Positions 48,916-58,876 of a stretch of DNA of 64,000 bases are shown in pieces. Numbering within the stretch: position 1 is the stretch's first letter; each line of letters opens with the position of its first letter. Below the pieces are notes generated by a model. The model worked only from the letters and a program-made list of their open reading frames with translations, was not told the DNA's origin and searched no databases. This DNA is from Corynebacterium humireducens NBRC 106098 = DSM 45392 (lineage in GTDB: Bacteria; Actinomycetota; Actinomycetes; Mycobacteriales; Mycobacteriaceae): contig NZ_CP005286.1 of assembly GCF_000819445.1 (NCBI RefSeq), positions 1 through 64,000 of the forward strand. Reading direction: 5' to 3'. Position numbers and translations under genes: made by a program.

Positions 48916-50256
48916 CTACACCCCGCAGAAGCGCCGCACCAGCGAGCGGTAGGCCCGGACGGTGAGGTCGACGTCCTCGAGCTCGATGTACTCGTCGTGG
49001 TGGTGGAGCAGGTGGAACACGTCGCCGAGGGTGCGCTCGCGGGCGTGGAGCGCGAAGCCGTAGCCGTTGCCGCCGAGGCGGCGGCCGAAGCGCAGGTCGG
49101 AGCCGCCGGCGGCGATCGTCGGGACGACGGGCACGCCGGGGAAGAACTCGTCGAAGGTGTCCACGATCGCCTGGTACAGGGGGCTCTCCGTGGAGGAGAC
49201 GCTGGCGGGCTCGGAGATGAGGCGCTCGATGCGGACGTCGTGGAACATGTCGCCGAGGGCCTCGGCGAGGATCGCGTCGACGTCGTCCTGGGTGGTGCCC
49301 GGCAGGGGACGGATGTCCAGGTCGAGGGTCGCGGAGGAGGGCAGCACGTTGATGGCGGTGCCCGCGCGGAGGATGGTCTGCGAGAAGGTGAGCCGCGACA
49401 GCGCGTGGGCGTAGCGCTTGAGGTCGCCGAAGTACTCGAAGGCGGTGTCGTCGGTGCCCTCCAGGAGGGCCCTCTCGATCTCGGGGGAGAAGCGGAAGGC
49501 GCGGACGAAGCCCTGCCACAGGGGGTCCTGGGAGACGGGCACCTCGATGGCGGCGATGCGGCGGGCGACCTCGCCGATCTTCACCACGGCCGACTCCCGG
49601 CCGTAGGGGTTCGAGCCGTGGCCGGCGTCGCCGGTGACGTGGAGGCGGCGCTGGGCGGCGCCCTTCTCGCCGACGACGACCACGAGGGCGTCGGAACCGT
49701 CGGCGATGGGCAGGTGGGAGCCGCCGGTCTCGGAGACGGTGTTGCGCCAGGAGAAGGCCTCGGGATGCTCCTCGGAGAGCCACTTCGCGCCGAGGGTGCC
49801 GCGGGACTCCTCGTCGGCGACGCCGACGAAGGTGAGGGTGCCCGTGGGGCGGCCGGTGCGGGCGGCGTCGCGAAGCACGGTGGCCTGGGCGGCGGTGATG
49901 AAGAGCATGTCCATGGCGCCGCGGCCGTAGAGGCGGCCGTCGTGGATCTCGGCCCCGAAGGGGTCGTAGGTCCAGCGGTCGACGTCGACGGGGACGACGT
50001 CGGTGTGGCCGAGGAAGGTGAGCGGCTCGGCGGTGGGGTCGGTGCCCTCGAGGGTGACGACGATGCTCACGCGCCCGGGCGCCGACTCGTAGCGCCGGAC
50101 CGTGATGTTCGGGGTGTCGGCGAAGAAGCGTTCCAGCGTGTCGGCGTTGCGTACCTCCTGGCCGGAGCCGGGGGTGAAGTCGTTGACGCAGGCGTTGCGG
50201 ATCATCTTGCGGAGGAGGGCGAGGGTGTCGTCGTAGAGAGGGGAGAGGGAGGGCAT
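48916..50256 (-). CDS. M20 family metallopeptidase
   Basis: The 446-residue zinc enzyme has TFLGHTDVVPVD and LYGRGAMDM (metal ligands), ADEESRGTLGAKW (catalytic Glu and ligand), a dimerisation domain, and a final His ligand in FHLLHHHDEYIE. The family hydrolyses dipeptides or N-acyl amino acids. Substrate unknown. Confidence 0.9.
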   Translation of the reverse strand: MPSLSPLYDDTLALLRKMIRNACVNDFTPGSGQEVRNADTLERFFADTPNITVRRYESAPGRVSIVVTLEGTDPTAEPLTFLGHTDVVPVDVDRWTYDPFGAEIHDGRLYGRGAMDMLFITAAQATVLRDAARTGRPTGTLTFVGVADEESRGTLGAKWLSEEHPEAFSWRNTVSETGGSHLPIADGSDALVVVVGEKGAAQRRLHVTGDAGHGSNPYGRESAVVKIGEVARRIAAIEVPVSQDPLWQGFVRAFRFSPEIERALLEGTDDTAFEYFGDLKRYAHALSRLTFSQTILRAGTAINVLPSSATLDLDIRPLPGTTQDDVDAILAEALGDMFHDVRIERLISEPASVSSTESPLYQAIVDTFDEFFPGVPVVPTIAAGGSDLRFGRRLGGNGYGFALHARERTLGDVFHLLHHHDEYIELEDVDLTVRAYRSLVRRFCGV

Positions 50257-50385
50257 GACTGAAGAGCCTAGTCAGAGGCCCGGACAGCCGGGCGCGGGTG
50301 CGGCGTGGGGCACGTTGGCGTCGGCAAGTGATCTGCTGCACAGTAAAAGCCGTCATGTGTCCGAGAAACTAAGTAGGCTGTAACT

Positions 50386-51471
50386 ATGAATACCCGGAAT
50401 ATCATCACTGACTCAGATCCCATCCACGCTGATGATCTCCGCGAACTGGCCACCATGTCCGGGCCCACGGTCTCCATCGTGATCCCGACGCACCGTGGCG
50501 GCGCAGAGACCCTCAGTGACTCACAGCGACTCCGTCCGCTGCTCGACCAGGCCCGCAAGGAACTGGCCGAGCGCTACCCGGACGTCGACGCCGAATCCCT
50601 CCTGGCCCCCATCCAGTCCCTGGCGGACTCGCGCCGCTTCTGGCAGACCCAGGTCGACGGCCTGGCCATCTACGCCTCCCCGGGCGGCGGCCGCTACTTC
50701 CGCACCGACCGCGACTTCACCCCCGGCGTCACCGTCGGCGACCACCCGAACCTGCGGCCCATCCTGCCGCTGGCCGTCGACGACCTGGAGTTCCTGCTGC
50801 TGGCCGTGAGCCGTGGCGGCGTGCGCCTCTTCGAGGCCGACCGCGCGACGATCACCCAGCTGCCGCTGGGCAACATCCCCGGCTCCGACGAGGACGCCGA
50901 GGGCGTGTCCACCCGTGAGCCGCAGCTGCAGCACCAGCGGTCGCAGGACGCCGGCGCGCACGGCCACGGTCCGCGTGACTACAACGTGCTGGAGGGCTTC
51001 CTCCGGCAGGTGTCCAAGGCTGTCGAGGCCCGCTTCAGCGGTGACGGTCGTCCGCTCATCCTCGCCGCCGTCGAGGAGTACCGCGGGGCCGTCGGCGAGC
51101 ACCTGGACAACGTGGTCATGCTCGACAGGATTGTCGCCGGCAACCCCGAGAAGCTCAGCCCGGTGGAGCTGCACGGCAAGGCCTGGCCGATCGCGAAGGC
51201 GGAGGCCGACCGACGCCACGACGTCACCCTCGAGCGCCTCGGCGAGGCGGTGGGCACCGGTCGTGCCACCCACGACACCGGCCTGATCGGCCGCGAGGCC
51301 GAGGTCGGCCGCGTGTCCACGCTGGCGCTGGCCCAGCGTGCGCTCACCGCCGACGAGCGGGCCGCCGAGCTCGACGCCGCGATCGCCCACACCCTGGCCA
51401 ACCGGGGCACCGTCGACGTGGTCCCGGAGATGCCGGGCAACCACGCCACCGGCGCGGTGTTCAGGTACTAG
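50386..51471 (+). CDS. baeRF-type archaeo-eukaryotic release factor homologue (possible ribosome hibernation factor)
   Basis: The 361-residue protein has the pattern of bacterial aeRF1-like (baeRF) proteins: VSIVIPTHRGG at the N-terminus, a LPLAVDDLEFLLLAVSRGGVRLFEADRATITQL segment, ILAAVEEYRGAVGEHL, and an Ala-rich C-terminal domain. The GGQ tripeptide of true release factors is absent. A relative (Balon) sits in the A site of hibernating ribosomes. The role here is inferred. ATG 50386 looks leaderless: TAGGCT (50374-50379) ends 6 bases before it. Confidence 0.75.
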   Translation: MNTRNIITDSDPIHADDLRELATMSGPTVSIVIPTHRGGAETLSDSQRLRPLLDQARKELAERYPDVDAESLLAPIQSLADSRRFWQTQVDGLAIYASPGGGRYFRTDRDFTPGVTVGDHPNLRPILPLAVDDLEFLLLAVSRGGVRLFEADRATITQLPLGNIPGSDEDAEGVSTREPQLQHQRSQDAGAHGHGPRDYNVLEGFLRQVSKAVEARFSGDGRPLILAAVEEYRGAVGEHLDNVVMLDRIVAGNPEKLSPVELHGKAWPIAKAEADRRHDVTLERLGEAVGTGRATHDTGLIGREAEVGRVSTLALAQRALTADERAAELDAAIAHTLANRGTVDVVPEMPGNHATGAVFRY

Positions 51472-51554
51472 TTCCCGGACGAGGGGCCGTCCGTCACGCT
51501 GCGGCGTGGCGGGCGGCCCTTTCCGCGGGTGGGGGAGGTGTTGCGCACGTTACC

Positions 51555-51600
51555 TGAACGCCGTTCAGTTCTTCGGCTATGCTCCAGTGAACACTGTTCA
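51555..51600 (+). promoter_or_regulatory. Two BioQ-like operators around the bioB promoter
   Basis: Two 13-bp palindromes with the form TGAAC-N3-GTTCA lie at 51555-51567 and 51588-51600, 33 bp apart. They resemble the TGAAC-N3-GTTAC motif of the TetR-type biotin repressor BioQ in corynebacteria. A -10-like TATGCT (51578-51583) lies between them, so one operator covers the -35 area and the other the start site. Confidence 0.75.
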
Positions 51601-51618
51601 ACCATCAAGGAGTTACCC

Positions 51619-52614
<996 letters not shown>

Positions 52615-52615
52615 C

Positions 52616-52867
52616 ATGGTCGGACACCTGGGCGAACTCGCGGCCGCCTGCGTCGCCGGCGAGGCGCCGGTGTTCCACCCGAACACCGGCGCCGAGATCA
52701 GCACCGGCGAACAGCGTCCGCTGTCCGTCGGCGCCGCCGCCGGCCTCGAGCCGCCGCGCTACTGCCAGATCTGCGGCCGCCGCATGAAGGTGCAGGTCCG
52801 GCCCGACGGCTGGCTGGCCGAGTGCTCCCGGCACGGGGAGCTCGACTCGGTGCTGTTCGACCGGTGA
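52616..52867 (+). CDS. bsaP: Biotin synthase auxiliary protein BsaP
   Basis: The 83-residue protein has a [10 protein letters not shown]...ECSRHGELD arrangement of three cysteines and a His that can hold an iron-sulfur cluster. It lies one base after bioB, the position of Rv1590 after bioB in M. tuberculosis, which defines the BsaP family thought to supply sulfur/clusters to BioB. Confident on position and motif. Confidence 0.85.
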   Translation: MVGHLGELAAACVAGEAPVFHPNTGAEISTGEQRPLSVGAAAGLEPPRYCQICGRRMKVQVRPDGWLAECSRHGELDSVLFDR

Positions 52868-52874
52868 GGGTGGC

Positions 52875-54872
52875 CTACGTTGTCATCGGGCTCGGTAGGT
52901 GTTCTCCGATGTAGCCGACGTAGATCTTGCCGTTCTTCTGTGTGGCGTCGTAGTAGTGGAGGCGAGGTGCCTTGCCTCCGTCCTGCGCCAGTCGGTAGTG
53001 CGCCCACATGTGGATACGCTCACTCTGGTCGATCTCTGAGGGAACCTTAAAGGAACGGGCCTGTTTGTACTGGTCTGTCGTCCGTACGATCTTAGATTCA
53101 GAACGTGCGAATTTAGAAGGGTGTGCCAGCGTTTCACTTTCGGTGATGTACTTCTCGACGCTGGTGTGGCCGTCCCGGCACTGCTTCGCGTAGTCATCGA
53201 GTGTGATGAGGAAATCCCAGCAGACCCGCGCGATGGCTTCTGCGTTCGGTCTGTTGTCGAGATCACGGGCTTTTTTCGCGTTTCCGGTGAAGACTACATG
53301 TTGCAGCTTCTTGCGGTTGAGCCGCTCGAGCACCTTGCTCATCGATTTCGGGAGATCGACAGTCGGAGGTTCGTACGCGGACTGCGGAGCCTGCAGAACC
53401 TGGAGCTGGAGGGAGTAGTGCTGAATCCGTCGCTGGGATTCCGCGATGGTCAGATCGAGGTTGCCGGTTTCGGCAACGGCCTCATCCCAAGCTTCCTGGA
53501 GGATTTGGTTATCCGCCTCCAATTGGACAATCTCGTCGTCTTTCTCCGCGATGATCCGCTCCGCGTTCTGGACTGCACGCTCAGATTTCCAGACCCGGTC
53601 GAACACCTCGAGAAGGAGGTCATCAGCGGGCTGGTCGTCTGAGGGGGTGAGGCCGATTGTCTCGCAGAATTCTCGGATGGTAGCAAGGATTCCTTCCTCT
53701 CTTGCTTCCACTTTCTCGGGTACGGCGTCAGACTTCTTCGTGATCTTCGGCTCGACGGCCGGGCGAGGTCGGACGGGGGGAGTAGGGCGCGGTCGAATCG
53801 GCAGGACCGGGGTATGCCGCTGAATGGGGGCGGTCGGCTCGGTAGTCTTCTTCTCAGACTCTGTCGCGGGTGCCGGTGTGTCCTTGGTGCTCGGAACTGC
53901 AGGAATGGTGGGCCAGGTTGTCCGCAGATCCCTGATGCGGTCGCGGAATGGGCTGTCTTCACTACCCCTGTGCACCTGCAGCTGGGTGGCTCTACTGTTG
54001 AGCAGTTTCTCGGCGCGCACCACAGCCTCAGGGGATTTCTGCTTGAGGGCGGTCCGGCGTGACAGGTGATAGAGGCGGCTTTGATTCCTCTTGGAGTCCC
54101 GGTTCTCGAATAGGTCATGGCTGCTGAACCAACGATGGCGGTAGGCGTCGTCGGGGTCATTGGTGTCGGCCAGAGGCTCAAAACTGTGGACGGCACGGGA
54201 ATAGACTGCGTATCCGCTGTGCACTAGAGAATTGAATTCCACCGTGGCTTCGCCGTCGAGCAGCCACAGGGTCGCCACTCCCTTGGAGAAACTGAACCAC
54301 TTCTCAAAGGTCTCTGACCACCGCAGATAGTTGTCGTCCGTGCGCATGCCTGCGACCAGAGCGGTTGTCTGTCGAGTTTTGTTGTTGATCACCTCGTCGA
54401 GGAGCCATCCCACCTCGTCAGCCCGTACACGTCGAGGAGCTGGGGTAAATCTCTCTGAGCCGTTGCCGCTCGTGAGGCTGAATCCCTCTTTCTCTGCCTT
54501 CTCTAGCAGAAGCGTGGGAATCTTCGGGGCATGAAAATTCGAGTTCTGATGGGGGGCGTGGACATCGAATTGAACCCACGCTCCTGAACCCTCCATGACC
54601 GCTGTCATGTGGGTTGAGTAGGCACCGTTTTCGCTGATGACCATCTGTGAGTAGCGAACAGCTGGAGAGTCACCGTTGCCGACTGAGTCGATTCGTGCTC
54701 GGTGGCCGGCACCGACCTCCACGTAGTCACCCTCGCGGCCGATGAGATCGATGTCGACGGGATCGTCATTTCTGCCTCTTGATTCCAGCCATTCGAGAAA
54801 CACCTCGTTGGTGGCGTCGAGAAGTGCTGAGCCATTCGAGGAGTGATAGATCGAACGATGCATGAGCGGCAT
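52875..54872 (-). CDS. Large coiled-coil protein of unknown function, foreign in composition
   Basis: A 665-residue protein with three regions: an N-terminal globular part (about 1-300), a Pro/Thr/Lys-rich linker (about 320-390), a long coiled coil (about 395-510), and a C-terminal domain (about 520-665) ending in the pattern R-L-H-Y-Y-D-A-T-x-x-x-G-K-I-Y-V-G-Y-I-G-x-H-L. I recall that ending from uncharacterised actinobacterial proteins, with no assigned function. The gene is visibly AT-richer than its neighbours, stands alone between bsaP and an aldehyde dehydrogenase gene, and has its own 86-bp upstream gap with TTGACA (reverse strand). It has neither signal peptide nor membrane helix. Horizontal acquisition and a role in genome defence are plausible but unproven. 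Confidence 0.7.
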   Translation of the reverse strand: MPLMHRSIYHSSNGSALLDATNEVFLEWLESRGRNDDPVDIDLIGREGDYVEVGAGHRARIDSVGNGDSPAVRYSQMVISENGAYSTHMTAVMEGSGAWVQFDVHAPHQNSNFHAPKIPTLLLEKAEKEGFSLTSGNGSERFTPAPRRVRADEVGWLLDEVINNKTRQTTALVAGMRTDDNYLRWSETFEKWFSFSKGVATLWLLDGEATVEFNSLVHSGYAVYSRAVHSFEPLADTNDPDDAYRHRWFSSHDLFENRDSKRNQSRLYHLSRRTALKQKSPEAVVRAEKLLNSRATQLQVHRGSEDSPFRDRIRDLRTTWPTIPAVPSTKDTPAPATESEKKTTEPTAPIQRHTPVLPIRPRPTPPVRPRPAVEPKITKKSDAVPEKVEAREEGILATIREFCETIGLTPSDDQPADDLLLEVFDRVWKSERAVQNAERIIAEKDDEIVQLEADNQILQEAWDEAVAETGNLDLTIAESQRRIQHYSLQLQVLQAPQSAYEPPTVDLPKSMSKVLERLNRKKLQHVVFTGNAKKARDLDNRPNAEAIARVCWDFLITLDDYAKQCRDGHTSVEKYITESETLAHPSKFARSESKIVRTTDQYKQARSFKVPSEIDQSERIHMWAHYRLAQDGGKAPRLHYYDATQKNGKIYVGYIGEHLPSPMTT

Positions 54873-54958
54873 GATTTGAGTCCCTTCTTTTCATTGAGAT
54901 TAGGGCCGCAATATGACATTACGCCTGTCAATGGGAACCCTTGTTTGGATGTGGGACG

Positions 54959-56335
54959 TCAACGCAGGAAACGCTTCCCCAGCCGCAGCGCCGTGGTGAG
55001 CGCCTTCGCGTACCCCTGGCGGGACAGGTCCGTCGGGCCGCTGATCTGCACGAGGCGCTGCACGGCGACGGTGCGGGACTCGGTGAACTTGAGCAGCCCC
55101 TCGTCCGCGTGCCGACGCCCCACGCCCGACTGCTTCCAGCCGCCCATCGGGGCGTCGACCGATCCCCACGCGGCGGCGAAGCCCTCGTTGACGTTCACGG
55201 TGCCCGCCTGCAGCTGCGAGGCGACCTCGCGGGCCGGGCGCACGGCACCCCACACGGAGGCGTTGAGGCCGTAGGTGGAGTCGTTTGCCCTGGTCACGGC
55301 TTCATCAACTGTTGAGAAGGTCTCTATGTACACCACCGGGCCGAACACCTCGGCGGCGTAGAGGTCGGCGTGGTGGGGGACGTCGACAAGCACCGTGGGG
55401 GAGTAGTACAACCCGTCGTGCGTGCCGCCGGTGAGCACCCGGGCGCCGCACGACACGGCGGAGCTGACGAAGGACGCGACGCGCTGGAGGTGCTCCTCGG
55501 AGATGAGGTGGCCGATGTCGTCGGTCCAGGACTGGCCGAGGCGCAGCTGTTTCGTCAACGCGACGAACCGTTCCGTGAACTCATCGGCGACCGACTCGTG
55601 GACGTAGATCCGCTCCACCGAGATGCACAGCTGCCCGGCGTTGGAGAAGCACGCCTTGACCGCGCCGCGCGCCGCCCGCTCGATGTCGGCGGACTCCAGC
55701 ACGATGAGCGGATTCTTGCCGCCCAGCTCCGCCGAGAAGCCGATGAGGCGCTGCCCGGCCTGCGCCGCCAGCTTCCGGCCCACGGCCGTGGAACCGGTGA
55801 ACATGAGGTAGTCGCACTCGGCGGCGACCTGCTGGCCCGCCTCGGCGCCGCCCTCGAGGATCTGCAGGACGTTCTCCGGGAGGCCCGCTTCCTGCAGCAG
55901 TTCCAGCGCCAGGCGGGCGGTGCCGGTGGTCTTCTCGTCCGGTTTGAGCACGACCGCGTTGCCGGCGAGCAGCGCGGGGACCGCGTCGGAGACCGCCAGC
56001 GTGAGCGGGTAGTTCCACGGCGCGATGATGCCCACCACGCCCTTCGGTGCGCGTTCCACCCGCGTCGACGTGACGAGCGGGAGGGCACCCTTCGCGCGGG
56101 TCGGCCGCAGCAGACGCGCGGCGCGGTAGGCGTAGTGACGGGCGGTGACCGCCACGTCGAGCACCTCGTCGAAGGCGTCGGACCGGGACTTGCCGGACTC
56201 CAGCTGGATCGCGTCCAGCAGTTCGGCCTGCCGGTCGAGGACGAGGTCGTGGAAGCGGAGCATGATCGCCCTGCGTTCCGGCACCGACGTGCCGGACCAG
56301 AGCGATTGTGCGTGCCGGGCAGCGAGGAACGTCAT
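54959..56335 (-). CDS. Aldehyde dehydrogenase (succinate-semialdehyde dehydrogenase-like)
   Basis: The 458-residue NAD(P)-dependent enzyme carries IIAPWNYPL, FTGSTAVGRK, the catalytic Glu in ELGGKNPLIV and Cys in NAGQLCISVERIYV, and the GPVVYIETF segment, closest to GabD2-type enzymes. ATG 56335 is chosen over TTG 56344: a TAGGTT -10 (56343-56348, reverse strand) stands 7 bases before it, fitting a leaderless start. Divergent from the SDR gene 12 bp away. Confidence 0.88.
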   Translation of the reverse strand: MTFLAARHAQSLWSGTSVPERRAIMLRFHDLVLDRQAELLDAIQLESGKSRSDAFDEVLDVAVTARHYAYRAARLLRPTRAKGALPLVTSTRVERAPKGVVGIIAPWNYPLTLAVSDAVPALLAGNAVVLKPDEKTTGTARLALELLQEAGLPENVLQILEGGAEAGQQVAAECDYLMFTGSTAVGRKLAAQAGQRLIGFSAELGGKNPLIVLESADIERAARGAVKACFSNAGQLCISVERIYVHESVADEFTERFVALTKQLRLGQSWTDDIGHLISEEHLQRVASFVSSAVSCGARVLTGGTHDGLYYSPTVLVDVPHHADLYAAEVFGPVVYIETFSTVDEAVTRANDSTYGLNASVWGAVRPAREVASQLQAGTVNVNEGFAAAWGSVDAPMGGWKQSGVGRRHADEGLLKFTESRTVAVQRLVQISGPTDLSRQGYAKALTTALRLGKRFLR

Positions 56336-56347
56336 ACGCTTCAACCT

Positions 56348-57094
56348 ATGCGAAACATCTTCATCACGGGGGCAGCCGCCGGAATCGGTCGCGCCGTCGC
56401 CGAGAGATTCCTCGCCGAGGGCTGGACTGTCGGTGCCTACGACATCGTCCCCGTGTCGTGGTCAGGCGGGGAACGCCTGCTCACAGGGCTTCTCGACGTC
56501 CGCTCGGCCGCCTCCTGGGACGCCGCACTCGCGGAGTTCTCCGCCGTGGTCGGGCGTATCGACGTCGTGGACAACAACGCCGGCGTCATCGTCGACGGTC
56601 CGCTGGCGTCCTCCGATCCGGCGGCGGTGGAGCGGCTCCTCGACGTCAACTGCCTCGGCGTCACCCTCGGGGCCCGCGCCGCCCACCCCTACCTGCAGGG
56701 CGGCGGCACCCTGGTGAACATGTCCTCCGCGTCGGCGATCCACGGGCAGCCGCAGATCGCGGCGTACTCGGCGTCGAAGGCCTACGTCTCCAACCTCACC
56801 GAGGCGCTCGGCCTGGAGTGGCGGAAGGACCGGATCCGGGTCGTCGCCGTGTGGCCGCTGTGGACGCGGACGGCGCTCGCGGACGTGGAGGTGGCGTCGG
56901 TACGCAGGCTCGGGGTGCGGATCACCCCGGAGCAGGTCGCCGACGTCGTGTGGCGGGCGGCGACCGCCGAGGGGCGCTGGGCGCGTGGGAAGGTCCACTA
57001 CGGCGTCTCCGCCCTGGACAAGGCGCTCTACCTGGGACGTTCCCTGGCACCGGACCGGGTGGCCCGGCTGCTCACGCGGGTGCTGGCGGGTTAG
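56348..57094 (+). CDS. Short-chain dehydrogenase/reductase
   Basis: The 248-residue Rossmann protein has TGAAAGIGRAVAE (cofactor loop), NNAGV, MSSASAI (catalytic Ser) and YSASK (catalytic Tyr/Lys). Substrate unknown; its pairing with an aldehyde dehydrogenase hints at a shared alcohol/aldehyde route. Start ATG 56348 has TACGCT (56335-56340) 7 bases before it, so it is likely leaderless. Its stop lies 9 bp from the end of the convergent hydroxylase gene. Confidence 0.88.
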   Translation: MRNIFITGAAAGIGRAVAERFLAEGWTVGAYDIVPVSWSGGERLLTGLLDVRSAASWDAALAEFSAVVGRIDVVDNNAGVIVDGPLASSDPAAVERLLDVNCLGVTLGARAAHPYLQGGGTLVNMSSASAIHGQPQIAAYSASKAYVSNLTEALGLEWRKDRIRVVAVWPLWTRTALADVEVASVRRLGVRITPEQVADVVWRAATAEGRWARGKVHYGVSALDKALYLGRSLAPDRVARLLTRVLAG

Positions 57095-57103
57095 CGGTCT
57101 CCG

Positions 57104-58873
57104 TCACGCGCGGTGGAGCACCGTCTCCAGCGCCTCCCGCAGGGCGGCCTCCGCGTCGTCCACCGCCGTGTGCGCGCGGAAGGCGATGTGGTGGTCGGGG
57201 CGGACGAGGAGGCAGCCGTCGTCCGCGATCTCCCGCAGGCGACCCCAGTCGCCGTAGATGTCGGCGTAGTCCTGCGCGGGGCCGATCCGGAAGGCCGGCA
57301 GCTCGATGCCGAGCTCGGCGGCCACCTTCTCCGCGGCCTCCACCCACGCCTCACCGTTGGTGCCGGTGAGCACCGTGAAGCGGCCCTGGCCGCAGATGTC
57401 GAGCGTGGAGATCCGCGGGGCCGAGGGGTTCGCGCCGCTCAGCCAGGCGTGCGGCAGACGCGCGCCGGGATGCGTGGTCGGCTGGTAATGGAGCTGTGGA
57501 TCGCTCTCCTGGACGGGCCAGTCGGTGCCGTCGGGGACCACGGCCGCGGACTCGTAGCGCTGCCCGAACTCCACGCCGAGGGCGTTGAACTCGTAGTTCT
57601 TCAGCTCGAGGGCGTCGCGAAGTGCCTGCCGACGCCGCTCACCCTCCGCGCTGGCCTCCTTGCGCCTGTCCATGGCGGCGCGCATCGTCGCGTCGTCGTC
57701 GGCCGGGTCGATGCCCAGCGCATCCAGGACATGGTCGAAGTCGGCGATCGACTGGTTCGCGCGGCGGACGATCTGCCGGCCGACGGGCACACGCTCGTCG
57801 TTGTAGGTGGCGGCCAGCCCCTCGCCGGCCTGCCCCCTGAGGATCATCGCCAGCTTCCACGCCAGGTTGTAGGAGTCCTGGATGGAGGTGTTGGAGCCGA
57901 GGCCGTTGCCCGGCGGGTGACGGTGGACGGCGTCGCCGACGCAGAGGACACGGCCGACCATGTTCTCCCGGGCGTACAGGTCGTTGACCGTCCACAGTGA
58001 CCAGTCGGTCACCTTGATGTCGAGGTCCGGGACTCCGATGAGGTTGCGGACGATGTCCTCGGCCTTCTGGTCGTCCATCTCCGGGGGCGGCTGGTTGATG
58101 TCGTAACCCCAGGTCACGAGCCATTCGTTCCAGGGGCGGACCATGCGCACCAGACCGAGGCCGATGCCGCCGGTGTTCGCGCCGGGCTGCAGCACCCAGT
58201 AGAGGGAGGACGGGCGGTTCTCGCACCACTCGCGCAGGTCCATCTCGCAGACGATGTTCATGGAACCGCCCACGCCCATCTGCCCCTCCATCGGGAGCCC
58301 GAGGTCGGCGGCGATCTGGGAGCGACCCCCGTCCGCGCCGATGAGGTACCGCGAACGCACGGTGTACTCGTGGCCGGTCATGCGGTCACGGACGACCGTC
58401 GAGACGCCCTCCGCGTCCTGGGTGTGGGAGACGTACTCCGTCTTCCAGCGGAACACGGCACCCCGGGCCATGGCGTTGCGGACGAGCACCGGCTCGAAGA
58501 GCGTCTGCGGGATGTCGCAGTTGAGGGTGGGGGAGGCGGCGATGTACTCGCCCTCGCGGTCGGGGCCGTTGCCCCAGGAGCGGACGCGGCTGAACTCCTC
58601 CCCGGCCACGGAGGTGCAGAAGACGGTCTCGCCGATCATGTGGTGCGGCACGGCCTCGGCCATGACCTGGTCCTCGATGCCCATGTCACGCATCGTCTCG
58701 ATGGTGCGCTGGTTGGTGATGTGCGCGCGCGGTGTGTTGGCGGTGTTGCCGTACTTCGACGCGACGACGACCTCCACGCCGTAGGTGGCGAGGAAGAGCG
58801 CGGCGGAGGCACCCGCCGGGCCGGAACCGACGATGAAGACGTCGGTGCTCAGGTCAGCGTTCGGGGTGGTCAT
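57104..58873 (-). CDS. FAD-dependent aromatic hydroxylase (resorcinol hydroxylase-like)
   Basis: The 589-residue flavoprotein of the phenol/2,4-dichlorophenol hydroxylase group has IVGSGPAGASAALFL, the LIGADGGRSQIA motif and VLCVGDAVHRHPPGNGLGSNTSIQD, plus the C-terminal thioredoxin-like domain. With the next two genes it matches the C. glutamicum resorcinol pathway (NCgl1111-1113), so it probably makes hydroxyquinol from resorcinol using NAD(P)H. It lies 3 bases after the dioxygenase gene. Confidence 0.85.
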   Translation of the reverse strand: MTTPNADLSTDVFIVGSGPAGASAALFLATYGVEVVVASKYGNTANTPRAHITNQRTIETMRDMGIEDQVMAEAVPHHMIGETVFCTSVAGEEFSRVRSWGNGPDREGEYIAASPTLNCDIPQTLFEPVLVRNAMARGAVFRWKTEYVSHTQDAEGVSTVVRDRMTGHEYTVRSRYLIGADGGRSQIAADLGLPMEGQMGVGGSMNIVCEMDLREWCENRPSSLYWVLQPGANTGGIGLGLVRMVRPWNEWLVTWGYDINQPPPEMDDQKAEDIVRNLIGVPDLDIKVTDWSLWTVNDLYARENMVGRVLCVGDAVHRHPPGNGLGSNTSIQDSYNLAWKLAMILRGQAGEGLAATYNDERVPVGRQIVRRANQSIADFDHVLDALGIDPADDDATMRAAMDRRKEASAEGERRRQALRDALELKNYEFNALGVEFGQRYESAAVVPDGTDWPVQESDPQLHYQPTTHPGARLPHAWLSGANPSAPRISTLDICGQGRFTVLTGTNGEAWVEAAEKVAAELGIELPAFRIGPAQDYADIYGDWGRLREIADDGCLLVRPDHHIAFRAHTAVDDAEAALREALETVLHRA

Positions 58874-58876
58874 GGT

